Shown piece after piece: positions 35,713 through 43,632 of a stretch of 52,561 nucleotides of DNA. The stretch comes from a virus. The notes beneath the pieces were generated by a model. The model searched no databases. It saw only the letters and a program-made list of their open reading frames with translations, and had not been told where the DNA came from. The DNA lies in IMG/VR virus record IMGVR_UViG_3300047560_001441, positions 1 through 52,561 of that record; one strand, written 5' to 3'. Position numbers and translations under genes: made by a program. Numbering within the stretch: the stretch's first letter is position 1; each line of letters starts with the position of its first letter.

Positions 35713-37142
35713 GCATGACCTCCCGTCACTCTAGGTGAAGTAACTGATGTATCATATTCTGAAGTTTCAAGAAGTAGATTGAGATAACCATCTTTTTGAA
35801 TTCTCAGGGAAGTAGCCGCCTTATTTCCTAGCATCAACACTTGTTTGATTTCCGTTATTACAAAAAATCCTGAAAGATAAATGTCTTCAATAACATTAGT
35901 AAATCCATGCATTTCAGGAATAGCACAGTAAATAACTTGTCCGGGTTTCAAATCCATATTTGCGGGCACGGTAATTGATAAATCAATTTGATTTAATGCA
36001 TTTAAATATTTAACAGTATTACCAAATTTATATCTATCACCGGGTTGTGTTAACCCTTGATCATCATTGAAATCATCATAGTTGTTTATTACATATCTGA
36101 TTCTATTTGAATACTCGGTGTTTATTTTTTCATTTTTTACATAATTAATATACCCTTGTGTATTTAAAGGATATTTTTCTAGGGTATAAGGTTTATCTTT
36201 TGAACCGATATGTTCAGTCGGTGTACTATTATAAGCTTTTTGTAATAGACTTATTTCAAACAATTCATTTTGATAATAACCACCTGCAATTTTTTCAATT
36301 GAGGAAAACCTTTTATTATTTACAATATTAGTAATCAATCTTTTATCAGCATCTTTATCAGTTGTAAGATTGTAATTAGTTTCAGCGTCTGAAAAATATA
36401 CGTATCTTTTTTCTCTAATAAGATCTTTTTTCAGTTGTGCTTCTTGAATTTTTTGTTGAAGTGTAATAAAATTAAATTGATCTAAATCTTCATAAAATAG
36501 ATAAAGGAAATGATTTTCAGAATCTTTTGCAATTGCATGTTTAGCTAACCATGTTATTCCCTGAACAGGTCTAATATTTGGTATCACTAATGATCTTACT
36601 TTTAAAGATTCTTCTTTTACAAAAGGTTTGCTGATATTATAAAGTGCCTGAGTGTCAGTTGCCAAATACTCTAAAAATAATTGTTCAGCCGCATTTTCCA
36701 CTTTATCACTATAGGCATGTGATACATATTTTCTTGTATTTTGTAAATAATAAGGACTTACTAAATCTAAAATATACATCAGTGATCTAGCACGATCACT
36801 AAGAGAAATATTTCTAACACCTCTAATAATAAATTTCAGATCTGTATGAGGAACATCTAAGCTTTCAGCTGTAAACGTTCCTGTTTGATTATATGATATT
36901 GTAATTAATTCTTCACCCGTGAAAGGATAATTAACAAACATACCAATTTGATCATTTATTAAAATTTCAGCTTTAATAAATGGTTCAAATATAGATTGAA
37001 AAATGTTAACCTCAACAAACTGAGGTTTAATAGACATTCTATCTGTCTTATTAAATTTTTCAATTGTGATGTCTACAATTTCAACATGTAAAGGATTAAT
37101 GTCAAATTGTCGTCTGGGTAACCTATCAACGGTATCAGGCAT
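35709..37142 (-). CDS. 27: Baseplate hub protein, gp27-like (477 aa)
   Basis: The opening DINPLHVEIVDITIEKF and then EVNIFQSIFEPFIKAEILIN, DQIGMFVNYPFTGEELITI resembles hub proteins of marine T4-like phages in the gp27 role. The C-terminal part (LNALNQIDLSITVPANMDLK, PGQVIYCAIPEMHG, GFFVITEIKQVLMLGNKAAT) fits the second tube-like domain of gp27/gpD hubs. It sits directly upstream of the gp5-like OB/lysozyme gene, its expected partner, with a four-base ATGA-type overlap. The T4 number is assigned by role and context. Confidence 0.72.
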   Translation of the reverse strand: MPDTVDRLPRRQFDINPLHVEIVDITIEKFNKTDRMSIKPQFVEVNIFQSIFEPFIKAEILINDQIGMFVNYPFTGEELITISYNQTGTFTAESLDVPHTDLKFIIRGVRNISLSDRARSLMYILDLVSPYYLQNTRKYVSHAYSDKVENAAEQLFLEYLATDTQALYNISKPFVKEESLKVRSLVIPNIRPVQGITWLAKHAIAKDSENHFLYLFYEDLDQFNFITLQQKIQEAQLKKDLIREKRYVYFSDAETNYNLTTDKDADKRLITNIVNNKRFSSIEKIAGGYYQNELFEISLLQKAYNSTPTEHIGSKDKPYTLEKYPLNTQGYINYVKNEKINTEYSNRIRYVINNYDDFNDDQGLTQPGDRYKFGNTVKYLNALNQIDLSITVPANMDLKPGQVIYCAIPEMHGFTNVIEDIYLSGFFVITEIKQVLMLGNKAATSLRIQKDGYLNLLLETSEYDTSVTSPRVTGGHA

Positions 37143-37695
37143 TAAACAAATCTTTTACTTGTTGTTTTATAAATGGGATATAAGCAGATTTTATTACCTT
37201 AATCTCTCTCTTAGATTCATTAATTTCATTTTCATAATCATAAATTGATTTTGCAACCCAACCCGCTGGACTACCATTTTTTACATATGTGGTTGGCGTC
37301 ATAGTATAATTATATGAATTAATCGTAGCTTTGTCATCAGAAACCAAACCTGCATAATAATAATATGCAATAGAATCTGGGTTTATGGTATTGGTTAATT
37401 TATCTGCAGAAACACCGTATTTGCTTTCTAGATAATTTTTAAAGTGGGTAGAATCCATCACCCAATCTTTATAAGGATCTGTAATATCATTAATCAAATA
37501 TAAGACCCAATCTAATCTAGAATCATTATAAAATCTATATGCTAATGTATCTGGTCTTTCACCGTCTTTAACAACATAAGTGTAAAACTTTGTGTAGTCA
37601 TCCAAATACTTTTTTATAACTTCTACTTCCAAAAGTAAGTTTAATGAATTAATATTGTTATAGTTTATTCTTGGAATGTAATTAAAAAGAGACAT
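37135..37695 (-). CDS. 53: Baseplate wedge subunit gp53
   Basis: 186 residues, close to T4 gp53 (196). It contains FYTYVVKDGERPDTLAYRFY with NDSRLDWVLYLINDITDPYK, the LysM-like region typical of gp53, and a C-terminal helix ENEINESKREIKVIKSAYIP. gp53 clamps neighbouring wedges in the baseplate. It lies beside gp48 and the hub genes, and gp4 is close by on the other strand, recalling the T4 cluster 4-53-5. The start overlaps the gp48 stop by one base. Confidence 0.88.
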   Translation of the reverse strand: MSLFNYIPRINYNNINSLNLLLEVEVIKKYLDDYTKFYTYVVKDGERPDTLAYRFYNDSRLDWVLYLINDITDPYKDWVMDSTHFKNYLESKYGVSADKLTNTINPDSIAYYYYAGLVSDDKATINSYNYTMTPTTYVKNGSPAGWVAKSIYDYENEINESKREIKVIKSAYIPFIKQQVKDLFNA

Positions 37696-38534
37696 CAGTG
37701 ATCTCCCACGCCGCCAGGATTAGTATCCAAATCATTAGGAGTATTGATAAAGTTTTCTCTTGTTTGAATTGTGATTTCACTCAAATCTATTCTCATTTCA
37801 ATTACAACAGGTTGACCATCTTTGTAGAAAGCTGGTGATCCGGATACCGAAAGATGGGTAATAAAAGAATCTCTTACTTTAGGGACAACAGTGTCTGGTA
37901 ATCCTTCAAAATTTAAATTAGCAACATAAGGATATTCTAATGCAAATCCAGAATATATAATTTTTGGATGCATATATCCTTTAATTAATTGAATTATACT
38001 ATTTAAAGTTTTTGCTTCTTCTGCAGACTTAGGTGCCATTTTCCAATTGAAGGAATATGATTTTAATCTTACACCTTCAAATATTGTTGTCAAATGAGGG
38101 TTTCTAACCTGACCTGAAATTGACTGAGTATATCCTCTAATATCTTGTGCTGTAATACCAGGAACAGGAGCAGCTGCTAATTCTGCTGCGCCAGGTGCTA
38201 AAGCCAAAGCTGAAACTGCATCCCTAACCATTTTTTGAGTAGAAAAATTTCTACTGACAAAATCATTATAATAACTCTCAATTTTTGATGTACCAGAATT
38301 TAACATCTCACCCATGTTACCCATATTGTTTCCTAAGAATCCAAGAACACCAAAAGATGGATTACTGGTTTCCATACCATAATCATCTTGAAGGGAAGAA
38401 GGTATAGGTAGTCTTATTACATACTTTGTAGTAACACTAGATGTTGATTCACCAGGAAATCTATCATATTTTTTTAATGACAGTCTAGTATAATACTGTG
38501 GTTCTTGTGCAGGAAATGAAAGTATCTGAGCCAT
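37695..38534 (-). CDS. 48: Baseplate tail-tube cap gp48-like (279 aa)
   Basis: The signature FEGVRLKSYSFNWKMAPKSA, followed by EEAKTLNSIIQLIKGYMHPK, the YPYVANLNFEGL strand and THLSVSGSPAFYKDGQPVVI EMRIDLSE pattern, is that of gp48-type tube-cap proteins that connect hub and tube. The N-terminus (YYTRLSLKKYDRF, KYVIRLPIPSSLQDDYG) also fits. It is the first gene of the long minus-strand baseplate operon, with a perfect TATAAATA 25 bases upstream. Confidence 0.8.
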   Translation of the reverse strand: MAQILSFPAQEPQYYTRLSLKKYDRFPGESTSSVTTKYVIRLPIPSSLQDDYGMETSNPSFGVLGFLGNNMGNMGEMLNSGTSKIESYYNDFVSRNFSTQKMVRDAVSALALAPGAAELAAAPVPGITAQDIRGYTQSISGQVRNPHLTTIFEGVRLKSYSFNWKMAPKSAEEAKTLNSIIQLIKGYMHPKIIYSGFALEYPYVANLNFEGLPDTVVPKVRDSFITHLSVSGSPAFYKDGQPVVIEMRIDLSEITIQTRENFINTPNDLDTNPGGVGDH

Positions 38535-38543
38535 TTTTACCCC

Positions 38544-38551
38544 TATAAATA
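38544..38551 (+). promoter_or_regulatory. Late promoter TATAAATA for gp4 operon
   Basis: Perfect T4 late consensus on the plus strand, 27 bases before the gp4 ATG. Expected start near 38557-38558. It lies only 7 bases from the opposing late promoter at 38559-38566. Confidence 0.75.
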
Positions 38552-38558
38552 TTCTTAT

Positions 38559-38566
38559 TATTTATA
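38559..38566 (-). promoter_or_regulatory. Late promoter TATAAATA for baseplate operon
   Basis: Perfect T4 late consensus on the minus strand, upstream of gp48 (ATG at 38534). The two opposing late boxes face each other, so nascent transcripts overlap by a few bases. Confidence 0.75.
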
Positions 38567-38578
38567 CGGTGTTTCAAA

Positions 38579-39022
38579 ATGGCCTATAAGGGTAGATTCA
38601 AACCTAAGTATATTGAGAAATATAAAGGTGACCCTACTAAAATTACATATAGAAGTATGTGGGAATTGAGATTCATGAGATATCTTGATTCACACCCTTC
38701 TGTTGTCAATTGGGCTTCTGAAGAAGTTATCATTCCCTATGTTAGCCCAGTGGATAAAAGAGTACATAGATATTTTCCCGATTTCTGGGTTAGAATGAAG
38801 TCTGAAGATGGGTCAATAAATACTGTAATAATAGAAATAAAACCTTACAGAGAAACTAAGATTCCTCAAAGACCTGAAAAGTTGACACGTAAATTTATCA
38901 ATGAGGCCAGAACTTATAGTGTCAATGCAGCCAAATGGAAAGCAGCACAAGAGTTTTGTAGTGATAGAAACTGGCAATTTAAAGTGTTAACTGAAAAAGA
39001 ATTAGGACTAGATAAACTATAA
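38579..39022 (+). CDS. 4: Head completion nuclease-like protein gp4
   Basis: 147 residues, like T4 gp4 (150). It has YKGRFKPKYIEKYKGDPTKI, TYRSMWELRFMRYLD, NWASEEVIIPYVSP, HRYFPDFWVRM and IIEIKPYRET. The E/PDF/ExK arrangement is the TnsA/PD-(D/E)XK-like core seen in gp4 proteins, which complete heads after DNA packaging before tail joining. First gene of the plus-strand late unit. The stop overlaps the start of the next gene (TAATG). Confidence 0.9.
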   Translation: MAYKGRFKPKYIEKYKGDPTKITYRSMWELRFMRYLDSHPSVVNWASEEVIIPYVSPVDKRVHRYFPDFWVRMKSEDGSINTVIIEIKPYRETKIPQRPEKLTRKFINEARTYSVNAAKWKAAQEFCSDRNWQFKVLTEKELGLDKL

Positions 39023-39627
39023 TGGGTATCTTTACCAACATACTACAACAAGGTAGAACAGATAGAAAGACCACTGGTATTATAAGACCGGGTACTGATG
39101 AGGCAAGGGATTGGTATAGAGACCTTGCTTTAACTATTAGAAGTGTACAGGTTGATACCATTATAAGAAAAAATCAACAATATAATAGATCTTTTGTTAG
39201 ACCAGGATTTATGTATCTGTTTAATTATGATCCCAAGATGAAAGATGAATTACCATATTATGATAGATTCCCTTTGGTGTTTCCGTTTGAGGCAGATGGG
39301 GATGGATTCTTAGGTATGAATCTTCATTACATACCACCATTATACAGAGCTAGATTAATGGATAATCTTTATGATTTAACTAACAACTCAAGGTTTGATG
39401 AGACCACTAAATTGAGAGCTAGTTATAGTATGTTAAAATCAGCTGCCCGCTATAAATATTTTAAACCTTGTGTAAAAAGATACTTAAATTCCCATGTTAG
39501 AAGCAAATTCTTATTGATACCTTCAAATGAATGGGACTTAGCATTATTTTTACCACTTGAAAGATTTACTAAATCAACAAAACAAAATGTTTACAAAGAA
39601 TCAAGGAAGTTTATAAATGGCGTTTAA
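39022..39627 (+). CDS. Conserved T4-like protein of unknown function (201 aa)
   Basis: Contains well-formed blocks FVRPGFMYLFNYDPKMKDEL, PYYDRFPLVFPFEADGDGFL, GMNLHYIPPLYRARLMD, AARYKYFKPCVKRYL and NEWDLALFLPLERF. I recognise this pattern as conserved in T4-like phages but cannot assign a T4 gene with certainty. It is flanked by gp4 and gp54-like genes, so a role in head completion, neck or tail assembly is likely. The start overlaps the gp4 stop by one base, and its end overlaps the next start by 11 bases. Confidence 0.7.
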   Translation: MGIFTNILQQGRTDRKTTGIIRPGTDEARDWYRDLALTIRSVQVDTIIRKNQQYNRSFVRPGFMYLFNYDPKMKDELPYYDRFPLVFPFEADGDGFLGMNLHYIPPLYRARLMDNLYDLTNNSRFDETTKLRASYSMLKSAARYKYFKPCVKRYLNSHVRSKFLLIPSNEWDLALFLPLERFTKSTKQNVYKESRKFINGV

Positions 39628-40354
39628 TATAAGAGACATGATAGGGGCAATGAATGCTTCAGGAGGATTTACAAAATCCTCTAAGTTTTTTGTTGAAGTC
39701 TATCCTCCTAGAAGTCTTGCCGTAAATCCAAATTTATTTTTTCTTTGTGAGGCTGCCTCATTACCTGGTGTTGGTTTAGCCACAGATGAAATAAGAATGG
39801 CAGGTTATGGTAACGTAGAAAAAAGACCGTATGCACCTGTATTCACTGATATAAATTTAATGTTCTTTAATGATGCTAATAGTAAAGTAATTACTTTCTT
39901 TCATAAATGGGTTCAAAGTGTCTACAATTTTAATGCATCAATGAATCCAAGCAGTACTACACGTTCTGGTCAACCTCAAATGACTCTTAATTATCCTAAT
40001 GAATATAGAGGTATTGTTGAGATTACACATTTTGACGATACAGGTGAACAAGTAGTAAGGTATACTTTACAGGATGCATATCCATTAGCTATTAGTGATA
40101 TTAATGTTGATTGGAATAGTTCAGATCAATTGGTGAGAGTGCCAGTTACTTTTGGTTACACTTATTGGTCTTCAGAAACATTAGATCCTGGATATGTGTC
40201 AGCAAAATCACAGGCCATTTATAATGCAACACAATCTACTGCTTCCCGTGTTGACATGGAAAATAAAGTTATTTGGGAACTATTAAATTTCACTTCACCT
40301 GCTATTGTTCAAAACAGAGTAAACATCTTAGCAGGCGTTTTATCATTTTTATAA
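39617..40354 (+). CDS. 54: Baseplate tail-tube initiator gp54-like (gp19 tube fold)
   Basis: 245 residues in the tail-tube fold family (T4 gp19/gp54): KSSKFFVEVYPPR, FLCEAASLPGVGLATDEIRM, NVEKRPYAPVFTDINLMFFN, FFHKWVQSVYNFN, VRYTLQDAYPLAISDINVDW and VPVTFGYTYW. A C-terminal extension beyond residue 200 distinguishes it from the main tube protein. Neighbouring gp48, gp26 and tape measure genes favour the baseplate initiator gp54 over gp19, but gp19-type cannot be fully excluded. Confidence 0.78.
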   Translation: MAFNIRDMIGAMNASGGFTKSSKFFVEVYPPRSLAVNPNLFFLCEAASLPGVGLATDEIRMAGYGNVEKRPYAPVFTDINLMFFNDANSKVITFFHKWVQSVYNFNASMNPSSTTRSGQPQMTLNYPNEYRGIVEITHFDDTGEQVVRYTLQDAYPLAISDINVDWNSSDQLVRVPVTFGYTYWSSETLDPGYVSAKSQAIYNATQSTASRVDMENKVIWELLNFTSPAIVQNRVNILAGVLSFL

Positions 40355-40371
40355 TATAAGGACTACTTGAC

Positions 40372-41070
40372 ATGGCACTACCAAAAATCAAACACCCAAC
40401 ATATGCTGTTGTTATACCTTCTACTAAGCAAAAAGTAAATATCAGACCCTTTACTGTTCAAGAAGAAAAGCTTCTTCTTATGGCAAGGCAATCTGAAAAT
40501 GCTGATGATTCAATCAACACAATTAAACAAATTATTACAAATTGTATCGTAGAACCAATTGATGTTGATAAGCTTGCCACATTTGACATTGAATATCTTT
40601 TTGTCAAACTAAGAGCTAAATCAGTGGGAGAAATTGTTGAGTTAGATTATAAAGCTCCTGACTCCAATGAAAATATTAAATTTAAAATTAACTTAGATGA
40701 AATTGAAGTAAAATATAAACCCAACCACAGTACTAAATTTTTAATTACTGATGAGGTTGGCGTGGTCATGAGATATCCAACTCTTGGTGAACTTAAACAA
40801 ATAGAAAATGATGCTTTTGCTGATAATAGTGTTACCAATATTCTTTCAAAATGTATAGATAAAATTTATGATAATGAAACCGTATATAGCGATTATACTG
40901 ATTCAGATTTGAAAGAATTTATTAATAGTTTACCTATTGAATCTATGACAAAAATAAGAGAGTTTTTTGAAACAATGCCTTCTCTTGAACATCATACAGT
41001 TATTAAAAACAAGAATGGTAAAGATATTGATATTGAATTAAAGGGAATTAACAATTTTTTTACGTATTGA
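40372..41070 (+). CDS. 26: Baseplate hub assembly/tail assembly chaperone gp26
   Basis: 232 residues of the T4 baseplate gp26 family (PF12322-type): LPKIKHPTYAVVIPSTKQKV, IRPFTVQEEKLLLMARQSEN, IKQIITNCIVEPIDVDKLAT, FDIEYLFVKLRAKSVG and MRYPTLGELKQIENDAF. It acts with gp51 in hub assembly and is thought to escort the tape measure. AAGGA is the ribosome site. Its last codons form a T TTT TTT slippery heptamer seven bases before the stop, so a fraction of ribosomes probably shift into a 60-codon extension (see the next entries). Confidence 0.9.
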   Translation: MALPKIKHPTYAVVIPSTKQKVNIRPFTVQEEKLLLMARQSENADDSINTIKQIITNCIVEPIDVDKLATFDIEYLFVKLRAKSVGEIVELDYKAPDSNENIKFKINLDEIEVKYKPNHSTKFLITDEVGVVMRYPTLGELKQIENDAFADNSVTNILSKCIDKIYDNETVYSDYTDSDLKEFINSLPIESMTKIREFFETMPSLEHHTVIKNKNGKDIDIELKGINNFFTY

Positions 41071-41093
41071 CCGGATATTCTAGTATCTCGGTC
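41055..41093 (+). promoter_or_regulatory. Programmed -1 ribosomal frameshift signal
   Basis: In the gp26 frame the codons are AAT TTT TTT ACG, so 41055-41061 is a perfect X XXY YYZ heptamer (seven T). After a 7-base spacer a hairpin begins at 41069: nine pairs (GACCGGATA with TATC and CGGTC, one bulged T at 41088) and a 6-base loop (41078-41083). The gp26 stop (41068-41070) lies at the foot of the hairpin. In the -1 frame a TAA at 41049-41051 precedes the heptamer and no stop occurs until 41241, which restricts any shift to this site. Confidence 0.85.
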
Positions 41094-41243
41094 TATTACA
41101 ACACGTTATTTTCATTGGTTCAACACCATAAATATTCATTGACAGAGGTTTATGATATGTATCCATATGAAAGAGATCTATTTTTAGAACTACTAATGAT
41201 GCATATCAAAGAAGTACAAGAAAGAAAAGCACGTGGCGGCTAG
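41061..41243 (+). CDS. Frameshift extension of gp26 (gp51/GT-like, 60 codons)
   Basis: Read by -1 frameshift from gp26 to give a 290-residue fusion (40372-41061 joined to 41061-41243). The extension includes LVQHHKYSLTEVYDMYPYER followed by DLFLELLMMHIKEV, resembling the C-terminal motif of tail assembly chaperone extensions (lambda GT type) and gp51-like proteins of marine T4-like phages (from memory). It ends at a TAG overlapping the GTG start of the tape measure. An internal ATG at 41157 could alternatively give a 28-residue peptide. Its location between gp26 and the tape measure is the classical G-GT-tape measure arrangement. Confidence 0.8.
   Translation, partial: YVLTGYSSISVYYNTLFSLVQHHKYSLTEVYDMYPYERDLFLELLMMHIKEVQERKARGG
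41127..41134 (+). promoter_or_regulatory. Possible internal late promoter (CATAAATA)
   Basis: CATAAATA on the plus strand inside the frameshift extension, about 100 bases upstream of the tape measure start. One mismatch to consensus; it may simply encode the His-Lys-Tyr codons of the extension. Confidence 0.3.
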
Positions 41244-43632
41244 TAAATTTACCGATAAAGAATTTAAAGATTTTCTTAGAAAACAACAAGAAACTAAAGC
41301 TAGTTGGGAAGCTGCAGATGCGGCTGCTAAAAATCTTAATGATGCCGCAGAAAATATGAAACAGAATTCTAAAGAACAATCTAAAATAAGTGATGCTTTA
41401 GGTTCAATGTTCAATAATTTTAAAAATTCTTTTTCATTTGGTGGTGGAAGTTCAGGTGGTGGTAGAGGTGGTGATACTGGCGGTGTTTCTGATGGAGGTG
41501 GCGCTGGCGGCAGAAGAAACAGTGTACCCAATATTTTAAATAATATTTTAAATGTAGATAGAAGTATTTTAAGATTTACCCGAGCTAATAATGATGTATT
41601 ATTTGATATACTTGATGCTATAAGAGGTGATCAAAGACAAAAGATTGAAGAAAGAAGAGAAAGTGCTAGTAGAGCAAAAGTTACTGACAGTACAGGTGCA
41701 TCTGTTGGAAAGGCTCTTACGGGTACAGGTGATCTTTTAAGTGGCGCTGGTAATCTATTAGGTGGTCTTGGTGGTGGCCTGGGAAAACTTTTGGGTGGTG
41801 CAGGTATTGCTGCTTTTTTACTTGGTGCTGGTGATGCTGAGAAAATTAAAAAGAATATAGAAACACTTCTTTCTATTGGTGATGGATATGAAAATAGATT
41901 AGAGTTTCTAAAAGATGGTGGTACTTTAACTGCCATGTTAATTGGCATTGGCCAAGGATTGAAGTATTTTGCTATTGGTGAAGGTGCCACCGTAATAGCT
42001 GATTGGCTTTCTGGTAAACTAGGTCAAGAAAACTGGGCCGAGGGTGTTAAAAATAATATTGCAACTCTTTTATCTATTGCAGATTTACCACACACAACAG
42101 GTGATGTTGCTTGGCTTGCAACATCACTCATGGGTATTGGTGCGGGCCTAGCAGTATTTGGAATTGGTGAAGGTATAAAAGGTGGTGTAGACGGAATAGT
42201 CAAAGGCATTGATTTTCTTACTGGTGAAAACGCTGGTTGGGCTCAAAGGGTATATGATGAATTAGAAACTTTACTATCTATTGCAGAACTTCCTCATAGT
42301 AGTGATGCTGGTTGGTTAGCTGGTGCTTTAACTAAAATAGGATTGGGTCTAGCTATATTTGGTGGTGGTAAAGCTATTGAAGGGTTAAGTCAGGGATTCC
42401 AAGGTATCATTAGTTTCTTTAGTGGTGATAAGGCTGGCTGGGCTAAAAGAATATATGATGAAATGAGTGTGTTACTCTCAATAGCCGAACTTCCACATTC
42501 AGAAGATGGGGCTGTATGGTTACTCAATACTTTAGGTAACATTGGATTAGGCCTTTCTATTTTCAGTATTGGTAAAACTATAGAAGGTGTTGCAGTATCA
42601 TTTCAAAGTATAATTGGTTTCTTCAATGAAGAAAAAAGAGGATTTGCTCAAAGAATATATGATGAAGTAAAGACATTATTATCAATCAATGATCTTCCTC
42701 ACGGACAAGATGAAGGCATTGGATTTTTAAATACAATGGGCAATATTGCCCTTGGCCTTTCTATCTTTGCTGTTGGTAATACACTTGCTGGTGGTTTAAA
42801 TACAGTAAACAAAATACTTGATTTCTTCACAGGTGGAAAAGCTTTTGCTGATCAAATTTATACTCAGGTAGATAAATTATTATCTATTACTCAAATACCA
42901 GCTGCGCAAGATGGTGGTGAAAAATTTTATGCCACCATGAAAAACATTGCTGAAGGATTATTGTTATTCACTGGTTCTAATTTTGCTGCTTCTTTGGTAA
43001 ATGTAGGAACAAGCATTTTAGAATTTTTATCAGGCAAATCAAGTCCCTTTGATAAAATTAGACAACTTGCTAATGATGCAGATAAGCTAGAGAAGGGGGC
43101 CAACGCTCTACAAAAGGTTGCAAATGCACTGTCAACTTTCTCCAATATACAAACTGGTAATCTTGGAGAGATTGACTTTAAAGGTATGGCAGAAAATTTA
43201 GGTACCGCCATACCTTTGTTAAATCTTTTAGCTAAGGGTGGAGTTTTAAAAGCAAATGGTCCATTAAGTTACATTGGATTAGGTAGTGATATTGATTTTG
43301 GAAAAGGAATATTAGATCCTAGTTTGAAATTAGATCAAATGACTGCTGCCATCAGCAAAATAAATTATGTATTGGGTAGAACAACAACACTAGAACCTGT
43401 GCAAGGTAACCAATTATCTAATGCTCAACAGATCAATGGTGCAGCCACTGAAGATAAATCAGCAACACCAACAGTAATAATGCAAGGTGGTGGTCAGGGT
43501 TATCAATCACCAGTAATGACACCACCACCATTACCACCTAGAACAACAGGGGCTGTAAAGACAGCCCCTGATATTTCATTGCAAGAACGCACTATGTATG
43601 ATAAGGCGTATTTTGGTGCCGGCCACCGTTAA
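41233..43632 (+). CDS. 29: Tape measure protein, repeat-built (799 aa)
   Basis: Starts at GTG (GTGGCGGCTAGT), overlapping the stop of the gp26 extension. Residues 1-60 are helical and charged (KEFKDFLRKQQETKASWEAA), then comes a Gly-rich linker (near 68-95). Residues about 205-610 comprise six repeats of roughly 67 residues, each centred on LLSI(A/N)(D/E)LPH followed by a GLxIFxxGxxIEG stretch and a FFxG segment. A Pro-rich tail (PPPLPPRTTG) precedes the C-terminus. The tape measure identity rests on its place right after the tail chaperone frameshift gene, length and helical/hydrophobic character, corresponding to T4 gp29. It ends convergently with gene 32, sharing stop bases. Confidence 0.75.
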   Translation: MAASKFTDKEFKDFLRKQQETKASWEAADAAAKNLNDAAENMKQNSKEQSKISDALGSMFNNFKNSFSFGGGSSGGGRGGDTGGVSDGGGAGGRRNSVPNILNNILNVDRSILRFTRANNDVLFDILDAIRGDQRQKIEERRESASRAKVTDSTGASVGKALTGTGDLLSGAGNLLGGLGGGLGKLLGGAGIAAFLLGAGDAEKIKKNIETLLSIGDGYENRLEFLKDGGTLTAMLIGIGQGLKYFAIGEGATVIADWLSGKLGQENWAEGVKNNIATLLSIADLPHTTGDVAWLATSLMGIGAGLAVFGIGEGIKGGVDGIVKGIDFLTGENAGWAQRVYDELETLLSIAELPHSSDAGWLAGALTKIGLGLAIFGGGKAIEGLSQGFQGIISFFSGDKAGWAKRIYDEMSVLLSIAELPHSEDGAVWLLNTLGNIGLGLSIFSIGKTIEGVAVSFQSIIGFFNEEKRGFAQRIYDEVKTLLSINDLPHGQDEGIGFLNTMGNIALGLSIFAVGNTLAGGLNTVNKILDFFTGGKAFADQIYTQVDKLLSITQIPAAQDGGEKFYATMKNIAEGLLLFTGSNFAASLVNVGTSILEFLSGKSSPFDKIRQLANDADKLEKGANALQKVANALSTFSNIQTGNLGEIDFKGMAENLGTAIPLLNLLAKGGVLKANGPLSYIGLGSDIDFGKGILDPSLKLDQMTAAISKINYVLGRTTTLEPVQGNQLSNAQQINGAATEDKSATPTVIMQGGGQGYQSPVMTPPPLPPRTTGAVKTAPDISLQERTMYDKAYFGAGHR
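41860..43070 (+). repeat. Six about 200-bp coding repeats in tape measure
   Basis: LLSI-encoding positions recur near 41868, 42066, 42272, 42470, 42677 and 42880, a period of 198-206 bases (66-69 residues). Copies 2-5 are the most alike (WAxRVYDExxTLLSIAELPH). The sixth is diverged. Confidence 0.75.
43547..43570. terminator. GC-rich hairpin at convergent gene end
   Basis: CAGGGGCTGT-AAAG-ACAGCCCCTG: ten perfect base pairs and a four-base loop, by far the most GC-rich hairpin nearby. It lies in the last codons of the tape measure gene, 62 bases before its stop, where gene 32 converges. There is no long T run on either strand, so it may be a weak or bidirectional terminator, or an mRNA 3' stabiliser. 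Confidence 0.45.

Noticed and set aside
39617-40354. Main tail tube protein gp19
   Set aside because: The fold family fits, but the C-terminal extension and placement beside gp26 and the tape measure favour the baseplate initiator gp54.
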